The position numbers and the translations under genes are program-made. Source: Salinirubrum litoreum (GTDB lineage Archaea; Halobacteriota; Halobacteria; Halobacteriales; Haloferacaceae). Taken from it: a stretch of DNA of 64,000 nucleotides. The notes under the pieces are model-generated. The model was not told the origin of the DNA. It made no database searches and saw only the letters and a program-made list of their open reading frames with translations. The stretch spans positions 806,001-870,000 of the forward strand of contig NZ_JAJCVJ010000001.1 in the NCBI RefSeq assembly GCF_020567425.1. The letters are read 5' to 3'. Below are positions 33,700 through 42,917 of this stretch, one piece after another. Position 1 is the first letter of the stretch. The number at the start of each line of letters is the position of its first letter.

Positions 33700-35898
33700 A
33701 TGGACGACCCCGACAGCCCCGACGACGGGGACGGCCCTCCCGGCGAGTCCACGCCCGACGACGCGTCGCCCGACGTGACCGAGACTGCCGCCGCCGGTGA
33801 CGAACCGGCCGACGACGCAGACGGCGGGAGAGTCGCCGGACTCGGCGACCTCGGCCGCCGGAAGCTGCTCGCCGGCGTCGGCGGGGCGGCGGTGCTCGGC
33901 GGCGGCGCGCTGGCAATGTTCGGCGGCGAGACGAGTGTCCCGAACCCCTCGGAGGTCGTCCGGCCCGACCCCGAGACGGCACGGGACTTCGCCGACGCCT
34001 TCGCGCCGACCATCTACTTCGGCGCCGGCGAGCGCTGGTTCCCGACCGACCCGCGCCGGTACGAGTCGGAGCAGGACGGCGAGACGGTCGTCGCCGGGTT
34101 CGACGCTCTCGACGGCTACACGAAGGAGTTCGACGAGTCCGGCGACCCGCCGGCTCCGACCGTCTTCTACAACGTCGTGGAAGTGACCGACCGCCTGACG
34201 GTCGTCCAGCACTGGTTCTACTCGGCCTTCGACCAGTTCACGACGAACTTCCACTGGCACGACTGGGAACTGCTCCAGACGTTCGTCGACACCGAGACGA
34301 ACGAACCGGTGCTCTACGCCGCGAGCGCCCACTCTCGGAAGGTGCCGAACAACGAGTTTCTCGACCCCGAGGCCAGCGACCGAGTCGCCATCATCTCGGA
34401 GGTCGGCTCACACTCCAGCGCCCTGGGGGTCAACGCATCCCCGCGAACGTTCCAGCGGTTCCCCTCCGAGGACACCATCGCCGACATCACGAACCGGGTC
34501 ATCGACGTGGCCGAGAGCGTCGGGAGTTTCCCCGTCGCCTACGGCCTCCCGCGCGACGAAGGTGCGCCGCTCCCGTATGCACTCCCGGAACTCGACGGGA
34601 AGCCGGTGTACGAACACGACCGCCTGCCGAACGTCGAGCGTGAGCATCTCGTTCCCGACGAGTTGACGGTCCGGAGTTTCGGCGACCTGTCGACCCCACC
34701 CGAGGAACTCCCGGCCCGTGAGCAGGGGCGGTCGTTCGGTCCGGTCGGCGTCGAGACCGACACGACCTACGACCTCGTCCCGATGCAGGAGACCGATCAC
34801 ATCGCGGACTACACCGGGCCACAGTTGAGTTTCGAGTTCGCGGTCCCCAAGTTCGCGGAGAACGCGGTCGCCAGCCACCTGACGAGCGTCGGGCGACCGC
34901 AGGATCAGCCACGCTACCGAAACCCGGTGGAAGACGTGACCGACCCGCGACACCGGTCGGCACTCGCAGAGCAGTTCGCGGGCGTCGAGACCGGGGGACC
35001 GGTGTCGCAGGTGGTCGGCGTCCTCCGAGAGGCGACGGCCGGCGCACCGGGCGCACCCGAGGGAGGCGGCATCTCGCTGTCGGAACCGACGACCGAGAGT
35101 GTCGCCCTGCTGGAGAGCGACCCGACCGCGATTCCGACGACGAACGGCATCGTCGTGGCGACCGACGTGGCCGAGGGCGAGCACCGACTGACGATCAACG
35201 GTCCAGGGGTCGCACCCTACACCCAACGCCTCCGACACGGTGGCGGAGACGAGACGACCCGTGTCGGCGTCGAGGGCGCGGTGACGGTTGTCCCGAACCG
35301 GGACGCGGTGAAGGTGCAGGCCGACGCCCGCGAGACGCCGGCCGGCGTGGCGAACCTCGAAATCACCGACGACTTCGCGGGGGCGGTCTACGACGCGCTC
35401 CCGGCGACAGACGACACCTTCGGCGTCTACGTCCACCGATCCGGCGCGTACACCGCCGAGATCACCGACCGTGACGGGGACAGGGGTGCGTTCCGGGTGA
35501 ACCCGGACGAAGGCGAGGAAACCGTCACCATCGAGAACCCGACGACCGGAAAACTGGCGATGACGCGTTACCTCGTGGACTATCTCTCGGAGAGTCTCGC
35601 CGAGGCCCGGTCGTTCCGCGAGCGTGAGGACACCGACGGCGAGGACCTCGATCCGATCCTCAAGGAGTTGGAGACCGCGGTCGCGGCCGCGAAACAGGCT
35701 CGTGATGCGGCCGAGTCCGACGACGCGAGCGCGGCGAACGACCGGTTGTCGGAGGTCGAGCGTCGAATCGACGCCATCGCCGAATCGGTCCGCGACAACC
35801 GGGAGCAGCTCTCGACACGGGTGCTCGCCCTACTCGGTCGCCGGATCGAACGCGCGCGAACCCGGGTTCAGCAGGCTACCGACGCGCCGCTGAAGTGA
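33700..35898 (+). CDS. Exported Vps62/NLP-like protein with C-terminal coiled coil
   Basis: A 732-residue protein. An acidic start (1-45) precedes RRKLLAGVGGAAVLGGGALA (53-72), a twin-arginine-like export/anchor segment. Residues 100-215 read FAPTIYFGAGERWFPTDP, then VVQHWFYSAFDQF, FHWHDWELLQTFVD and LYAASAHSR. This order matches the Vps62/DUF946 and NLP (necrosis-inducing) family pattern around a GHxHDWE-like motif (HWHDWE at 185-190). Middle parts are beta-rich, and 620-715 is a long charged coiled coil. Function is unknown; it is probably on the outer face of the membrane. It overlaps the opposing amidohydrolase gene by 23 bases. Confidence 0.65.
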   Translation: MDDPDSPDDGDGPPGESTPDDASPDVTETAAAGDEPADDADGGRVAGLGDLGRRKLLAGVGGAAVLGGGALAMFGGETSVPNPSEVVRPDPETARDFADAFAPTIYFGAGERWFPTDPRRYESEQDGETVVAGFDALDGYTKEFDESGDPPAPTVFYNVVEVTDRLTVVQHWFYSAFDQFTTNFHWHDWELLQTFVDTETNEPVLYAASAHSRKVPNNEFLDPEASDRVAIISEVGSHSSALGVNASPRTFQRFPSEDTIADITNRVIDVAESVGSFPVAYGLPRDEGAPLPYALPELDGKPVYEHDRLPNVEREHLVPDELTVRSFGDLSTPPEELPAREQGRSFGPVGVETDTTYDLVPMQETDHIADYTGPQLSFEFAVPKFAENAVASHLTSVGRPQDQPRYRNPVEDVTDPRHRSALAEQFAGVETGGPVSQVVGVLREATAGAPGAPEGGGISLSEPTTESVALLESDPTAIPTTNGIVVATDVAEGEHRLTINGPGVAPYTQRLRHGGGDETTRVGVEGAVTVVPNRDAVKVQADARETPAGVANLEITDDFAGAVYDALPATDDTFGVYVHRSGAYTAEITDRDGDRGAFRVNPDEGEETVTIENPTTGKLAMTRYLVDYLSESLAEARSFREREDTDGEDLDPILKELETAVAAAKQARDAAESDDASAANDRLSEVERRIDAIAESVRDNREQLSTRVLALLGRRIERARTRVQQATDAPLK

Positions 35899-37111
35899 CG
35901 TCTGCCGTCCGCCCATCCGTCTCCTCGCGCCCCTCCCACTCCCCGTCGGCGAGCGACCCGGCGACGAGGTCACCGCCTTTCAGCACCGCCTCGGGATCGT
36001 TCAACACCGTCAGGTCGTCGAGTGGGTTCCCGGCTACGACCAGCAGGTCGGCGTGTGTCCCGGGGTCCAGCGTCCCGGAGCCGTCGAGGCCGACCACCTC
36101 GGCGGCCGTCTCGGTCATCGCCCGGATCGCGTCGCGGGCACCCAGTCCGTACTCGGCCATGAACTGCATCTCGCTGGCGTTCGCGCCGTGGAAGTTGAAC
36201 GGCGTGCCGGCGTCGGTGCCGCCGGCGATTCGGACGCCGGCCTCGGCCGCCATCCGGAACGACTCGATGTGCTGCTCGTACACCTGCTCGGTCTTCCGGG
36301 CGCTCTCTGTCGTCGCGCCGGCGGCGTTTCGGGTGATGCGGTACGGCGCGGAGAGTGTCGGCACGAGTGTCACGTCCTCGGCGAGCATGAGATCGATCGC
36401 CTCGTCGTCGAGGAAGGTGCCGTGTTCGACCGTGTCCACGCCGGCCGCGACGGCGGCTTTGACGCCCGCCGCGCCGTGTGCGTGGGTCGCGGTGTGGACG
36501 CCTCTCGCGTGGGCCTCGTCGACGAGTGCGTCGAGTTCGGCGTCGGTCAGTGCGACCGCGCCGGGGTCGGTGCCGGGCGTCGTCACCCCGCCGGTCGTCA
36601 TGAACTTGATGAACTCCGCGCCGCGCTTCACCTGTTCTCGGACCGCCTTCCGGGCGTCCGCCGGGCCGTCGATCTCTCTCCCGAGGTGGTGGCCGTGCCC
36701 ACCGGTGATCGTGATCGACCGGCAGTTGGCGACGGTCCGGGGGCCGGGGACGTCGCCGCGTTCGATGGCGTCTCTGACGTGGACGTCGACGTCGCTGGCA
36801 CCCATCGCCCGGACGCCGGTCACGCCGGCTTCGAGCGTCTCGCGGGCGTTTCTGGCTTCGACGAGTGTCAGTTCCGGGTCGGACAGACCGACGACTTCCT
36901 CGACCGAGCGTTCGCCGGACAGCGAGAAGTGGACGTGGGCGTCCACCAGTCCCGGCAGGACGGTCCGGCCCGGCAACGAGACGACCGGTTCGTCGGCCCG
37001 TCGCTCGGCGTCACCGACCGCCGTGATCGTTCCAGCGTCCGGATCGACCCGGATCGCGGCGTCCTCGAACTCCTCGTCGCCCGACAAGAGGCGCACGTCC
37101 CGCAGAATCAT
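35876..37111 (-). CDS. Imidazolonepropionase-like amidohydrolase/prolidase
   Basis: A 411-residue binuclear metal hydrolase of the amidohydrolase superfamily. Metal and catalytic motifs: LVDAHVHFS, the lysine in AEFIKFMTTGG, HTATHAHG, DTVEHGTF and GGTDAGTPFNFHG. It belongs with the group annotated as Xaa-Pro dipeptidases/cyclic amidases; the real substrate cannot be read from sequence. The last residues (TDGRTADVTSAARR) overlap the convergent gene. Confidence 0.88.
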   Translation of the reverse strand: MILRDVRLLSGDEEFEDAAIRVDPDAGTITAVGDAERRADEPVVSLPGRTVLPGLVDAHVHFSLSGERSVEEVVGLSDPELTLVEARNARETLEAGVTGVRAMGASDVDVHVRDAIERGDVPGPRTVANCRSITITGGHGHHLGREIDGPADARKAVREQVKRGAEFIKFMTTGGVTTPGTDPGAVALTDAELDALVDEAHARGVHTATHAHGAAGVKAAVAAGVDTVEHGTFLDDEAIDLMLAEDVTLVPTLSAPYRITRNAAGATTESARKTEQVYEQHIESFRMAAEAGVRIAGGTDAGTPFNFHGANASEMQFMAEYGLGARDAIRAMTETAAEVVGLDGSGTLDPGTHADLLVVAGNPLDDLTVLNDPEAVLKGGDLVAGSLADGEWEGREETDGRTADVTSAARR

Positions 37112-37307
37112 CGTTCCATCGTGGCGGCCCGGTGGGCTTGAATCTCTCCCTTTCGGGCGAGCCGCGACGGACAGCGAGCCGACGTCGTGATCGTTCAGTC
37201 GAGTTGTCAGCAGAGCGCCGAACCGTGAGCAGGCGACTCACTCGCGGGTGTCGATTCGCTGTCGAGAGGCCGAAAGTAACTTCCCGTGGGCGCGAGTCGT
37301 CGGTCGC

Positions 37308-37871
37308 ATGGCAACATCCGGAGAGAGTACGCTGTCGGGTCGGTCGATCGGACTGGGCGCGGCCGGCGGTGCGGTCGCGTACGTCCTCGGCTACCTGTTC
37401 ACCTACGTGCTCACGAGTTCAGAGATCCAGAACTCCTTCGCACAGCAACTGGTCGAGTTCGCCACCGGCGACCCCGGGACGTGGAAGATCGTCGGCTGGG
37501 TGTTCTACAACGCCCACTTCGTCTCGACGAACATCCCCGGCCTGTTCGGGACGAGTTCGGTGAACCTGATCGGCGAGGTGGAGGCGTTCTCGGCAGTGCT
37601 GTACGTCATCCCGCCGCTCCTGCTCGTGGCGGCCGGCATCTTCGCCGGGCGACAGGCCGGCGCTGACGACCCCGCTTCGGGCGCGACGAGTGGCGCACTG
37701 GTGCTCGCGGGCTACCTTCCGCTGGCTATCGTCGGCGCGTTCCTGTTCGTCATCTCGGCGGGCGACGCCTCGGCCGGCCCCGACCTGATCACCGGCGTCC
37801 TGCTGGGCGGCGCAGTCTACCCGGCGGTGTTCGGTGCGGTCGGCGGTGCGGTCGCCGGCGTGACGAGTTAG
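37308..37871 (+). CDS. Haloarchaeal multi-helix membrane protein (transporter-like)
   Basis: A 187-residue protein with about five helices and a conserved-looking segment FATGDPGTWKIVGWVFYNAHFV between helices 1 and 2. It resembles a family common in haloarchaea and loosely named transporter; no transport function is shown. TATA-like GAAAGTAACTTCC lies about 30 bases before the ATG. Confidence 0.72.
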   Translation: MATSGESTLSGRSIGLGAAGGAVAYVLGYLFTYVLTSSEIQNSFAQQLVEFATGDPGTWKIVGWVFYNAHFVSTNIPGLFGTSSVNLIGEVEAFSAVLYVIPPLLLVAAGIFAGRQAGADDPASGATSGALVLAGYLPLAIVGAFLFVISAGDASAGPDLITGVLLGGAVYPAVFGAVGGAVAGVTS

Positions 37872-37916
37872 ACGGTCGACTCGGCCGACCGGCGTCGACT
37901 CACGGTGGGCCGCGAT

Positions 37917-38447
37917 TCAGAGCTGTTTCGCCAGCATCTCGCCCCAGTGCTCGAAGCCGTGGCGGTCGTAGACCGCCCGGGCACGCTCGTTCTTGCGATC
38001 CACGTCCAGCACCACCCTGTCGAGTGGCAGGTCCTGCTCGCGAGCGTGGGCGACCGCGCGGTCCAGCAGGTCGTCGGCGACACCGGTGCCCCGGTAGTCG
38101 GGCGCGAGGTAGAGTTCGTTCAGTACTGCGGCGTCCCAGACGAACGCGAGTCGTTCGGGCAGGAGGAAGACGTAGCCCGCGAGGTGGTCGGCGTCCACGG
38201 TCGTGTCGGACGGCTCGACGGCCGCATCCGGCACCGCGACCGTGATGCAGTCCGGATCCTCTGCGACACACCACGCTACCCAGTCGAGCCATCGGTCGCG
38301 GTACTCCTCGGTCAGTTTCTCCTCGTACGTCGCCTGTTTCGCGTCGTCGCCGGTCCCGCTCCCGAGACCGAGTTCGAAGCCGCGCTTCAGGTCCCACAGG
38401 GCGGCGCGGTCGGCCGAGTCGTCGGGGTCGTAGGCTCGGTAGTGCAC
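37917..38447 (-). CDS. GNAT family N-acetyltransferase
   Basis: A 176-residue acetyl-CoA-dependent acetyltransferase. The core reads AVLNELYLAPDYRGTGVADDLLDRAVAHA (acetyl-CoA loop RGTGVA), then VVLDVDRKNERARAVYDRHGFEHWG. The substrate is unknown. I take the GTG at 38447 (VHYRAYDPDD) as the start, because the longer frame to 38516 runs into a tandem repeat and gains non-acidic residues. Confidence 0.83.
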   Translation of the reverse strand: MHYRAYDPDDSADRAALWDLKRGFELGLGSGTGDDAKQATYEEKLTEEYRDRWLDWVAWCVAEDPDCITVAVPDAAVEPSDTTVDADHLAGYVFLLPERLAFVWDAAVLNELYLAPDYRGTGVADDLLDRAVAHAREQDLPLDRVVLDVDRKNERARAVYDRHGFEHWGEMLAKQL

Positions 38448-38490
38448 AGACTGGATTCGGCCGACGACGACAAGAGGGTTACAGTCGCGG

Positions 38491-38572
38491 CGGTCGCGGA
38501 ACACTCTTTCAGTCACACCCGGTCGCGGAACACTCTTTCAGTCACACCCGGTTGCGGAACACTCTTGCCGGC
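38491..38572. repeat. 29-bp tandem repeat, 2.7 copies, in the promoter gap
   Basis: Units begin at 38491, 38520 and 38549 with CGGTCGCGGAACACTCTTTC; the third is truncated after about 21 bases and has one or two changes. The array fills the gap between the divergent GNAT gene and the small membrane gene at 38592. It brings three copies of an AACACTCTTT element close to the latter's start. Confidence 0.85.
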
Positions 38573-38591
38573 GGCAGGTGGTGGGTGGTGT

Positions 38592-38957
38592 ATGGTCCTC
38601 GACGTACTCCTCGACGTGGTCGCCGACGCCCTCCGAAGCTACGCGCCGGTCGTCGCCCTCGTCGTCCCGGCGTACCTCGGCGCGCGGATCGCACGGGGTC
38701 GCCCGCTGACACGCCGGGAGACGCTCGGCTACCTGTTCGACGTGACGGTCTACTCGGGCGTCCTCGGTGGGAGTTTCGGACTCGTCGGTCTCCTGCTGGC
38801 GGACGCGATAGCTCTCGACCGACAGACCGCACTGGTCGTCGCCGGTGTCGTCGGTCTCGTCCTGTACGCGCTGGTCTGCTGGGCGGCCTACGTCGATACG
38901 TTTCGGGATTCGCCACCGGCGTTTCTCGGTCGACTGGTCGGGTTCCGGTCCGGATGA
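38592..38957 (+). CDS. Small three-helix membrane protein
   Basis: A 121-residue protein with hydrophobic helices near 15-32, 50-72 and 78-100, and a positive loop IARGRPLTRRETLGYLF. The start ATG follows the 29-bp tandem array by 20 bases. No family is recognised. Confidence 0.65.
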   Translation: MVLDVLLDVVADALRSYAPVVALVVPAYLGARIARGRPLTRRETLGYLFDVTVYSGVLGGSFGLVGLLLADAIALDRQTALVVAGVVGLVLYALVCWAAYVDTFRDSPPAFLGRLVGFRSG

Positions 38958-39014
38958 GGACGCCGGCGGGGTCGCAGCATCGGCTGCTCCGCTACCGGTC
39001 ACCCAGTACGTCAG

Positions 39015-39641
39015 TCAGGCGTCGCGGTCGGTCCACAGTCGCGCGAGTACACTCCCGGTCCCGAGCAGGATCAACAGGAGTTGCGTTCCCGAGGCGGCCA
39101 CCGGGAAGATACGCTCGACGTTCTCGGGCTCTCTGCCGGGTGAGGGGTCGACCCCGGTGCTGTAGTGGATCGTCTCGGTCGTCTGTGGCGGCTGTTCGGG
39201 CTGGAGTTCGACGAACGTCTGGACGACGCCGCGCTGGTCCGACAGGAGGAGTTCGCCGTTCACCGTGTAGAACGCGTCGTGGAGCGGATAGAAGGCGTTC
39301 ACGCCGTTCGTGAACAGGTCCGGGGCGATGCCGCCGGCGAGCAAACCGGCCACCGCGACCCACGCGACACGGGGAGCCGACTCACCCCAGCGCGCCCGAA
39401 GTCGAGAGGTGGCCGCGAGTCGCGTGTCCCACAGCAGGACCGCCGCGAGGAGGGCGGGCAACAGCAGGGTGTGGAGCAGCGATCGATGTGCGCCGGGCAG
39501 GACGAGACCCGCGAAGGTGTCCAGATCCGGGACGACAGCCGCGAGTAGCACGACGCCGATGGCACGCGGGCTGAAGTCGTCCGCGAGGAGCGCACAGCCC
39601 ACCAACCCCGCGACCGCGACGTGGACGACGGTCGATGGCAC
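39015..39641 (-). CDS. YdjM/DUF457-type membrane-bound metal-dependent hydrolase
   Basis: A 208-residue integral membrane protein. The start PSTVVHVAVAGLVG, PDLDTFAGL and HRSLLHTLLLP give the His/Asp pattern of the DUF457/YdjM family. GGIAPDLFTNG is a second conserved patch. A C-terminal helix ends it. The GTG at 39641 is chosen because TATA-like GTTTTTGTCC lies about 27 bases upstream (39658-39670 region); a longer frame to 39737 adds Arg/His-rich residues. Substrate is unknown. Confidence 0.8.
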   Translation of the reverse strand: MPSTVVHVAVAGLVGCALLADDFSPRAIGVVLLAAVVPDLDTFAGLVLPGAHRSLLHTLLLPALLAAVLLWDTRLAATSRLRARWGESAPRVAWVAVAGLLAGGIAPDLFTNGVNAFYPLHDAFYTVNGELLLSDQRGVVQTFVELQPEQPPQTTETIHYSTGVDPSPGREPENVERIFPVAASGTQLLLILLGTGSVLARLWTDRDA

Positions 39642-39763
39642 ACCCGAGCTTTCGGTGGGGTGGACAAAAACGTGTCTGCGGTGGGTGTCGTAGCCACCAC
39701 GCACGAACTTGGCGAGGATCCCGAGCCGAAACCGCAAAGAGACCTCCGCCCCTGTCGAACTGC

Positions 39764-40300
39764 GTGGACGCGCTCGAACTCAGCACCGTCGTCTACTGCC
39801 CGCCGAGCGAGGTGTACGACTTCCTCCGGGAGTTCACCGCCTACGAACAGTACTCCGACTACGTGAAGCGCGTCCGACGCTCGGGGGACGGCGACGTCGG
39901 GAGTCGCTACGAGATCACGGTCCAGTGGTGGCGGCTCTCCTACACCGTCACGCCGCGCGTCACCGCTCTCGACCCGCCGAAACGGATCGACTGGCGCGTC
40001 GTGGACCGCGTGCAGGCCGAGGGCTACTGGGCCGTCGAACCCCTCCCCGACGAGGCGGTGCCAGCCGACCGCGAGCACGCGACGCGAGCACGCCTCCGCA
40101 TCGAGTTCGTCCAGTCGAGCCTCTCGAACGGGGTCAGCGGCCTCCCGCCGCTGGTCCCCTTCGACCGTATTCTCAAGCGCGTGACGCCGGTCGCCAAACG
40201 CGAGATCGACGCCGTGTTCCGCCGGGCGGTCGCCGATCTGGAGGGCGAAGAGCGCGAGGTCGAGGTCGAGTATCACCGGAAACCGGACGTGCTGGCGTGA
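39764..40300 (+). CDS. SRPBCC/START-like ligand-binding protein
   Basis: A 178-residue helix-grip fold protein: LSTVVYCPPSEVYDFLREFTAYEQYSDYVKRV, SRYEITVQWWRL, and a long C-terminal helix (KREIDAVFRRAVADLEGEE). Such proteins bind hydrophobic ligands; the ligand here is unknown. The start is a GTG. It is divergent from the YdjM-type gene. Confidence 0.83.
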   Translation: MDALELSTVVYCPPSEVYDFLREFTAYEQYSDYVKRVRRSGDGDVGSRYEITVQWWRLSYTVTPRVTALDPPKRIDWRVVDRVQAEGYWAVEPLPDEAVPADREHATRARLRIEFVQSSLSNGVSGLPPLVPFDRILKRVTPVAKREIDAVFRRAVADLEGEEREVEVEYHRKPDVLA

Positions 40301-40371
40301 CGCGCCTTCGGACGCCACGACCCGGCGAGAGTGCCGCCCCTCTGTCGGCCAAATCGGCACCGACCGCCACA

Positions 40372-40379
40372 CCTAATTA
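40372..40379 (+). promoter_or_regulatory. TATA box of the shikimate kinase gene
   Basis: CCTAATTA, 23-30 bases before the ATG at 40402. Confidence 0.5.
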
Positions 40380-40401
40380 GTCGCCGACCAGCGAAGTTCG
40401 T

Positions 40402-41256
40402 ATGCACGGTCGGGCCACAGCACCGGGCGCGGGCACCGTTCTCAACGCGCTAGCGACCGGGTTCGGCTCGGCCTTCGCCATCGACGCCGAGACGACCGCG
40501 ACCGTCGACCTCGCGGCCGACGCGGCGACGATCGCCGGCGACATCGCGGGTGCACCCGAGGCCGACACCCGACTGATCGAGCGGTGTGTCGAACTCGTCG
40601 TCGAGCGGTTCGGCGACGACGAGGGCGGGACGGTCCGGACCGACAGCGAGGTGCCGATGGCCGCCGGCCTCAAGAGTTCCAGCGCGGCCGCGAACGCGAC
40701 CGTCCTCGCGACACTCGACGCCCTCGACGCTGCCGAGGAGATCGACCGCGTCGCGGCGACACGGCTCGGTGTGCAGGCGGCCCGCGACGTGGGCGTGACG
40801 GTGACCGGCGCGTTCGACGACGCCTCGGCGAGTATGCTCGGCGGCGTGACGGTGACGGACAACGCGGAAGACGAACTGCTCGCCCACGAGTCGGTCGACT
40901 GGGACGTGCTGGTCTGGACGCCGCCGGAGCAGGCGTTCAGCGCCGACGCCGACGTCGAGGCGTGCCAGTCGGTCGCCCCGATGGCCGAACTCGTGGCGGA
41001 ACTCGCACTCGACGGGCGCTACGGCGAGGCGATGACGGTCAACGGCCTGGCGTTCTCGGCGGTCCTCGACTTTCCGACCGACCCGGCGGTCGAGGCGATG
41101 CCAGACGCGGCCGGCGTCTCGCTGTCCGGGACGGGACCGAGCGTCGTCGCGGTCGGCGAGCGAGCGGAACTGGAGGCGGTCGCAGAGCGGTGGCGGACAC
41201 GGGAGGGTACTACATGGTTCACGACGACACGACAGACCGGCGCGGAGATTCGATGA
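40402..41256 (+). CDS. aroK: Archaeal GHMP-type shikimate kinase
   Basis: A 284-residue GHMP kinase phosphorylating shikimate at O3 in aromatic amino acid synthesis. It is the archaeal non-homologous replacement of bacterial AroK. RATAPGAGTVLNALATG, the ATP loop SEVPMAAGLKSSSAAANA and the C-terminal GVSLSGTGPSVVAVG are diagnostic. Its stop overlaps the ATG of the chorismate mutase gene (ATGA), so the two are co-translated. Confidence 0.93.
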   Translation: MHGRATAPGAGTVLNALATGFGSAFAIDAETTATVDLAADAATIAGDIAGAPEADTRLIERCVELVVERFGDDEGGTVRTDSEVPMAAGLKSSSAAANATVLATLDALDAAEEIDRVAATRLGVQAARDVGVTVTGAFDDASASMLGGVTVTDNAEDELLAHESVDWDVLVWTPPEQAFSADADVEACQSVAPMAELVAELALDGRYGEAMTVNGLAFSAVLDFPTDPAVEAMPDAAGVSLSGTGPSVVAVGERAELEAVAERWRTREGTTWFTTTRQTGAEIR

Positions 41257-41594
41257 CGGAACGGGACGAGACGACCACCACGGAGCGGTTCACGACCGAC
41301 GGCGGGGAGGAGTTCGACCCGGCGGAGGCGTCGCTGGACGAACTCCGCCACGAGATCGAGGACATCGACCGGGAGATCGTGGAACTCATCGCCCGGCGCA
41401 CCTACGTCGCCGACACCGTCGCGCAGGTGAAGGCCGACCGGAACCTGCCGACGACGGACGAGTCACAGGAGGAGCGCGTGATGGAACGGGCCGCCACGAA
41501 CGCGAAACGGTTCGAGGTCGACGCGAACCTCGTGAAGGCCATCTTCCGGCTCCTGATCGAACTGAACAAGGCGGAGCAGCGGGAGAGCAGGTAG
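41253..41594 (+). CDS. Chorismate mutase (AroQ type)
   Basis: A 113-residue all-helical enzyme that converts chorismate to prephenate for Phe/Tyr synthesis. After an acidic start (about 25 residues), the helix LDELRHEIEDIDREIVELIARRTYVADTVAQVK carries the active-site Arg and Lys. QEERVMERAATNAKRFEVDANLVKAIFRLLIEL completes the fold. ATG 41253 overlaps the shikimate kinase stop; an upstream ATG at 41214 inside that gene is less likely. Confidence 0.92.
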   Translation: MTERDETTTTERFTTDGGEEFDPAEASLDELRHEIEDIDREIVELIARRTYVADTVAQVKADRNLPTTDESQEERVMERAATNAKRFEVDANLVKAIFRLLIELNKAEQRESR

Positions 41595-41848
41595 CCGAAC
41601 CCGGGGTTCTCAGAGCTGTTGTCGACGGTCGGGTAGTCGATTCTTCGTCCGGCAGTTGTTCTTACGGATCTCGATCGGTGAACGTAGACGTAGTCCACGT
41701 GGCAGCGGTAGCCTGACCGATACACAGGGTGACTGATCGTAGACGGATCGTCGAATCTCACCGAAAGGCTCCGATACGGTCACGATGACTCAGAGAGCGC
41801 GGATACCACAACAGTACAGTTATACAACGATCGATCTTTATGTTTTTC
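41595..41848. promoter_or_regulatory. Intergenic region with promoter of the FilR1-like regulator
   Basis: About 250 bases without a gene. The right end has a good TATA (GTTATACA, 41818-41825) about 26 bases before ATG 41849, favouring that start over the ATG at 41840. The rest holds nothing I recognise. Confidence 0.45.
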
Positions 41849-42664
41849 ATGCCCACTCCGCTGGAGGACATCCGCTTTCTGGCGGACTCGGAGAACCGAT
41901 TCACTGCGCTCGAAGCCCTCGCGGCACGCCCCCGGACGAGGTCGGAATTGCGGAGCGCGACGGAGGCCTCAAAAGCCACGATCAGCCGCCTCCTCGGTGA
42001 TTTCGAGAGGCGTGGCTGGGTAGGCAGGGACGGGAAGCGATACGCGTTGACTCCGCTCGGGGAACACGTGGCGAACACGTTCATCGAACTCTACGGCCAC
42101 ATGAAGACCGCCAGCGATCTGCGTGAACTACTCCCGTGGTTTCCGCTGGGGGAACTGGACGTCGAGTTCGATCTCGAGGTCTTGACAAGTGCGAGGATCA
42201 CTGCGGCGACCCCCGACAACCCGCTGGCACCGGTGGCCCGCGTGCTGGAGATCGAACGCGAGTCGACCCGAACACAGACACTGGCGGACAGGCTCCCCGA
42301 ACCGTGTATCAAAGCGAGACACGAGGCAGTCGTCGCCGGCACGCAGACGTCCGAACTGGTGACGACCCCAGCCGTCATCGAGTCGGTGAGGGCGTCTCCG
42401 TACGCCGACAAGTTCGAGGACATCGTCGCCGGCTCCACAGTGTACATCGCCGACAGTGACGTCCCGCCGGGTGGCATCCACGACGGGACGGCCTATCTCA
42501 TCGTCGCCGACGACCGAGACGTGAATGTGGGCGTGATCGAGTCCGACGATCCGGCCCTCGTAGATCGGCTCGCGGAAACGTTCGACCGGTACAGAGAAGC
42601 GTCGATCCGACTCACCGCATCGGCGTTAGAGAACGAGCGAGAACCCGCCGGTTCCGAGACCTAG
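41849..42664 (+). CDS. Winged-helix regulator with FilR1/DUF1724-type C-terminal domain
   Basis: A 271-residue regulator. Residues 1-85 are a winged helix (LADSENRFTALEALAARPRT, SKATISRLLGDFERRGWVGRDGKRYALTPLG). The C-terminal 170 residues resemble the methanogenesis-regulator (FilR1) middle domain, with VFVIADSDVPPGG-like YIADSDVPPGGIHDGTAYLIV. Such proteins are common haloarchaeal one-component regulators. The effector is unknown. The methyltransferase gene downstream is a possible target. Confidence 0.8.
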   Translation: MPTPLEDIRFLADSENRFTALEALAARPRTRSELRSATEASKATISRLLGDFERRGWVGRDGKRYALTPLGEHVANTFIELYGHMKTASDLRELLPWFPLGELDVEFDLEVLTSARITAATPDNPLAPVARVLEIERESTRTQTLADRLPEPCIKARHEAVVAGTQTSELVTTPAVIESVRASPYADKFEDIVAGSTVYIADSDVPPGGIHDGTAYLIVADDRDVNVGVIESDDPALVDRLAETFDRYREASIRLTASALENEREPAGSET

Positions 42665-42917
42665 CAGCGGCAGCCCCGAGACCGCGGAGTCGTGCCGAGA
42701 GTCCCGACTCCCCGGCGGACAGCAGTCTTGGACCCCCGGTTGTCCACGGAGGACCTGCGAACCGGTCCATCCCTTCTCCACGTCGAGGTACCGACGCTGG
42801 GGTGGACGTGTTGCACGGTGTGAAACGGTTACATCAGATGCCTATACCGTTGTCACGAGCGAAGTCGATCTGCGGGAACAGAATCCAACCATCCGACAAC
42901 ACCGACTACGACACGTC
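42665..42917. other. Intergenic gap before the methyltransferase gene
   Basis: About 250 bases without a gene. An imperfect inverted repeat (GTGAAACGGT ... ACCGTTGTCAC, near 42820-42855) surrounds a CCTATACC that could be a TATA element, giving a leader of about 45-50 bases for the gene at 42918. Confidence 0.35.

Noticed and set aside
38491..38572. Possible CRISPR array
   Set aside because: The 29-bp units are directly adjacent with no spacers, and no cas gene is near.
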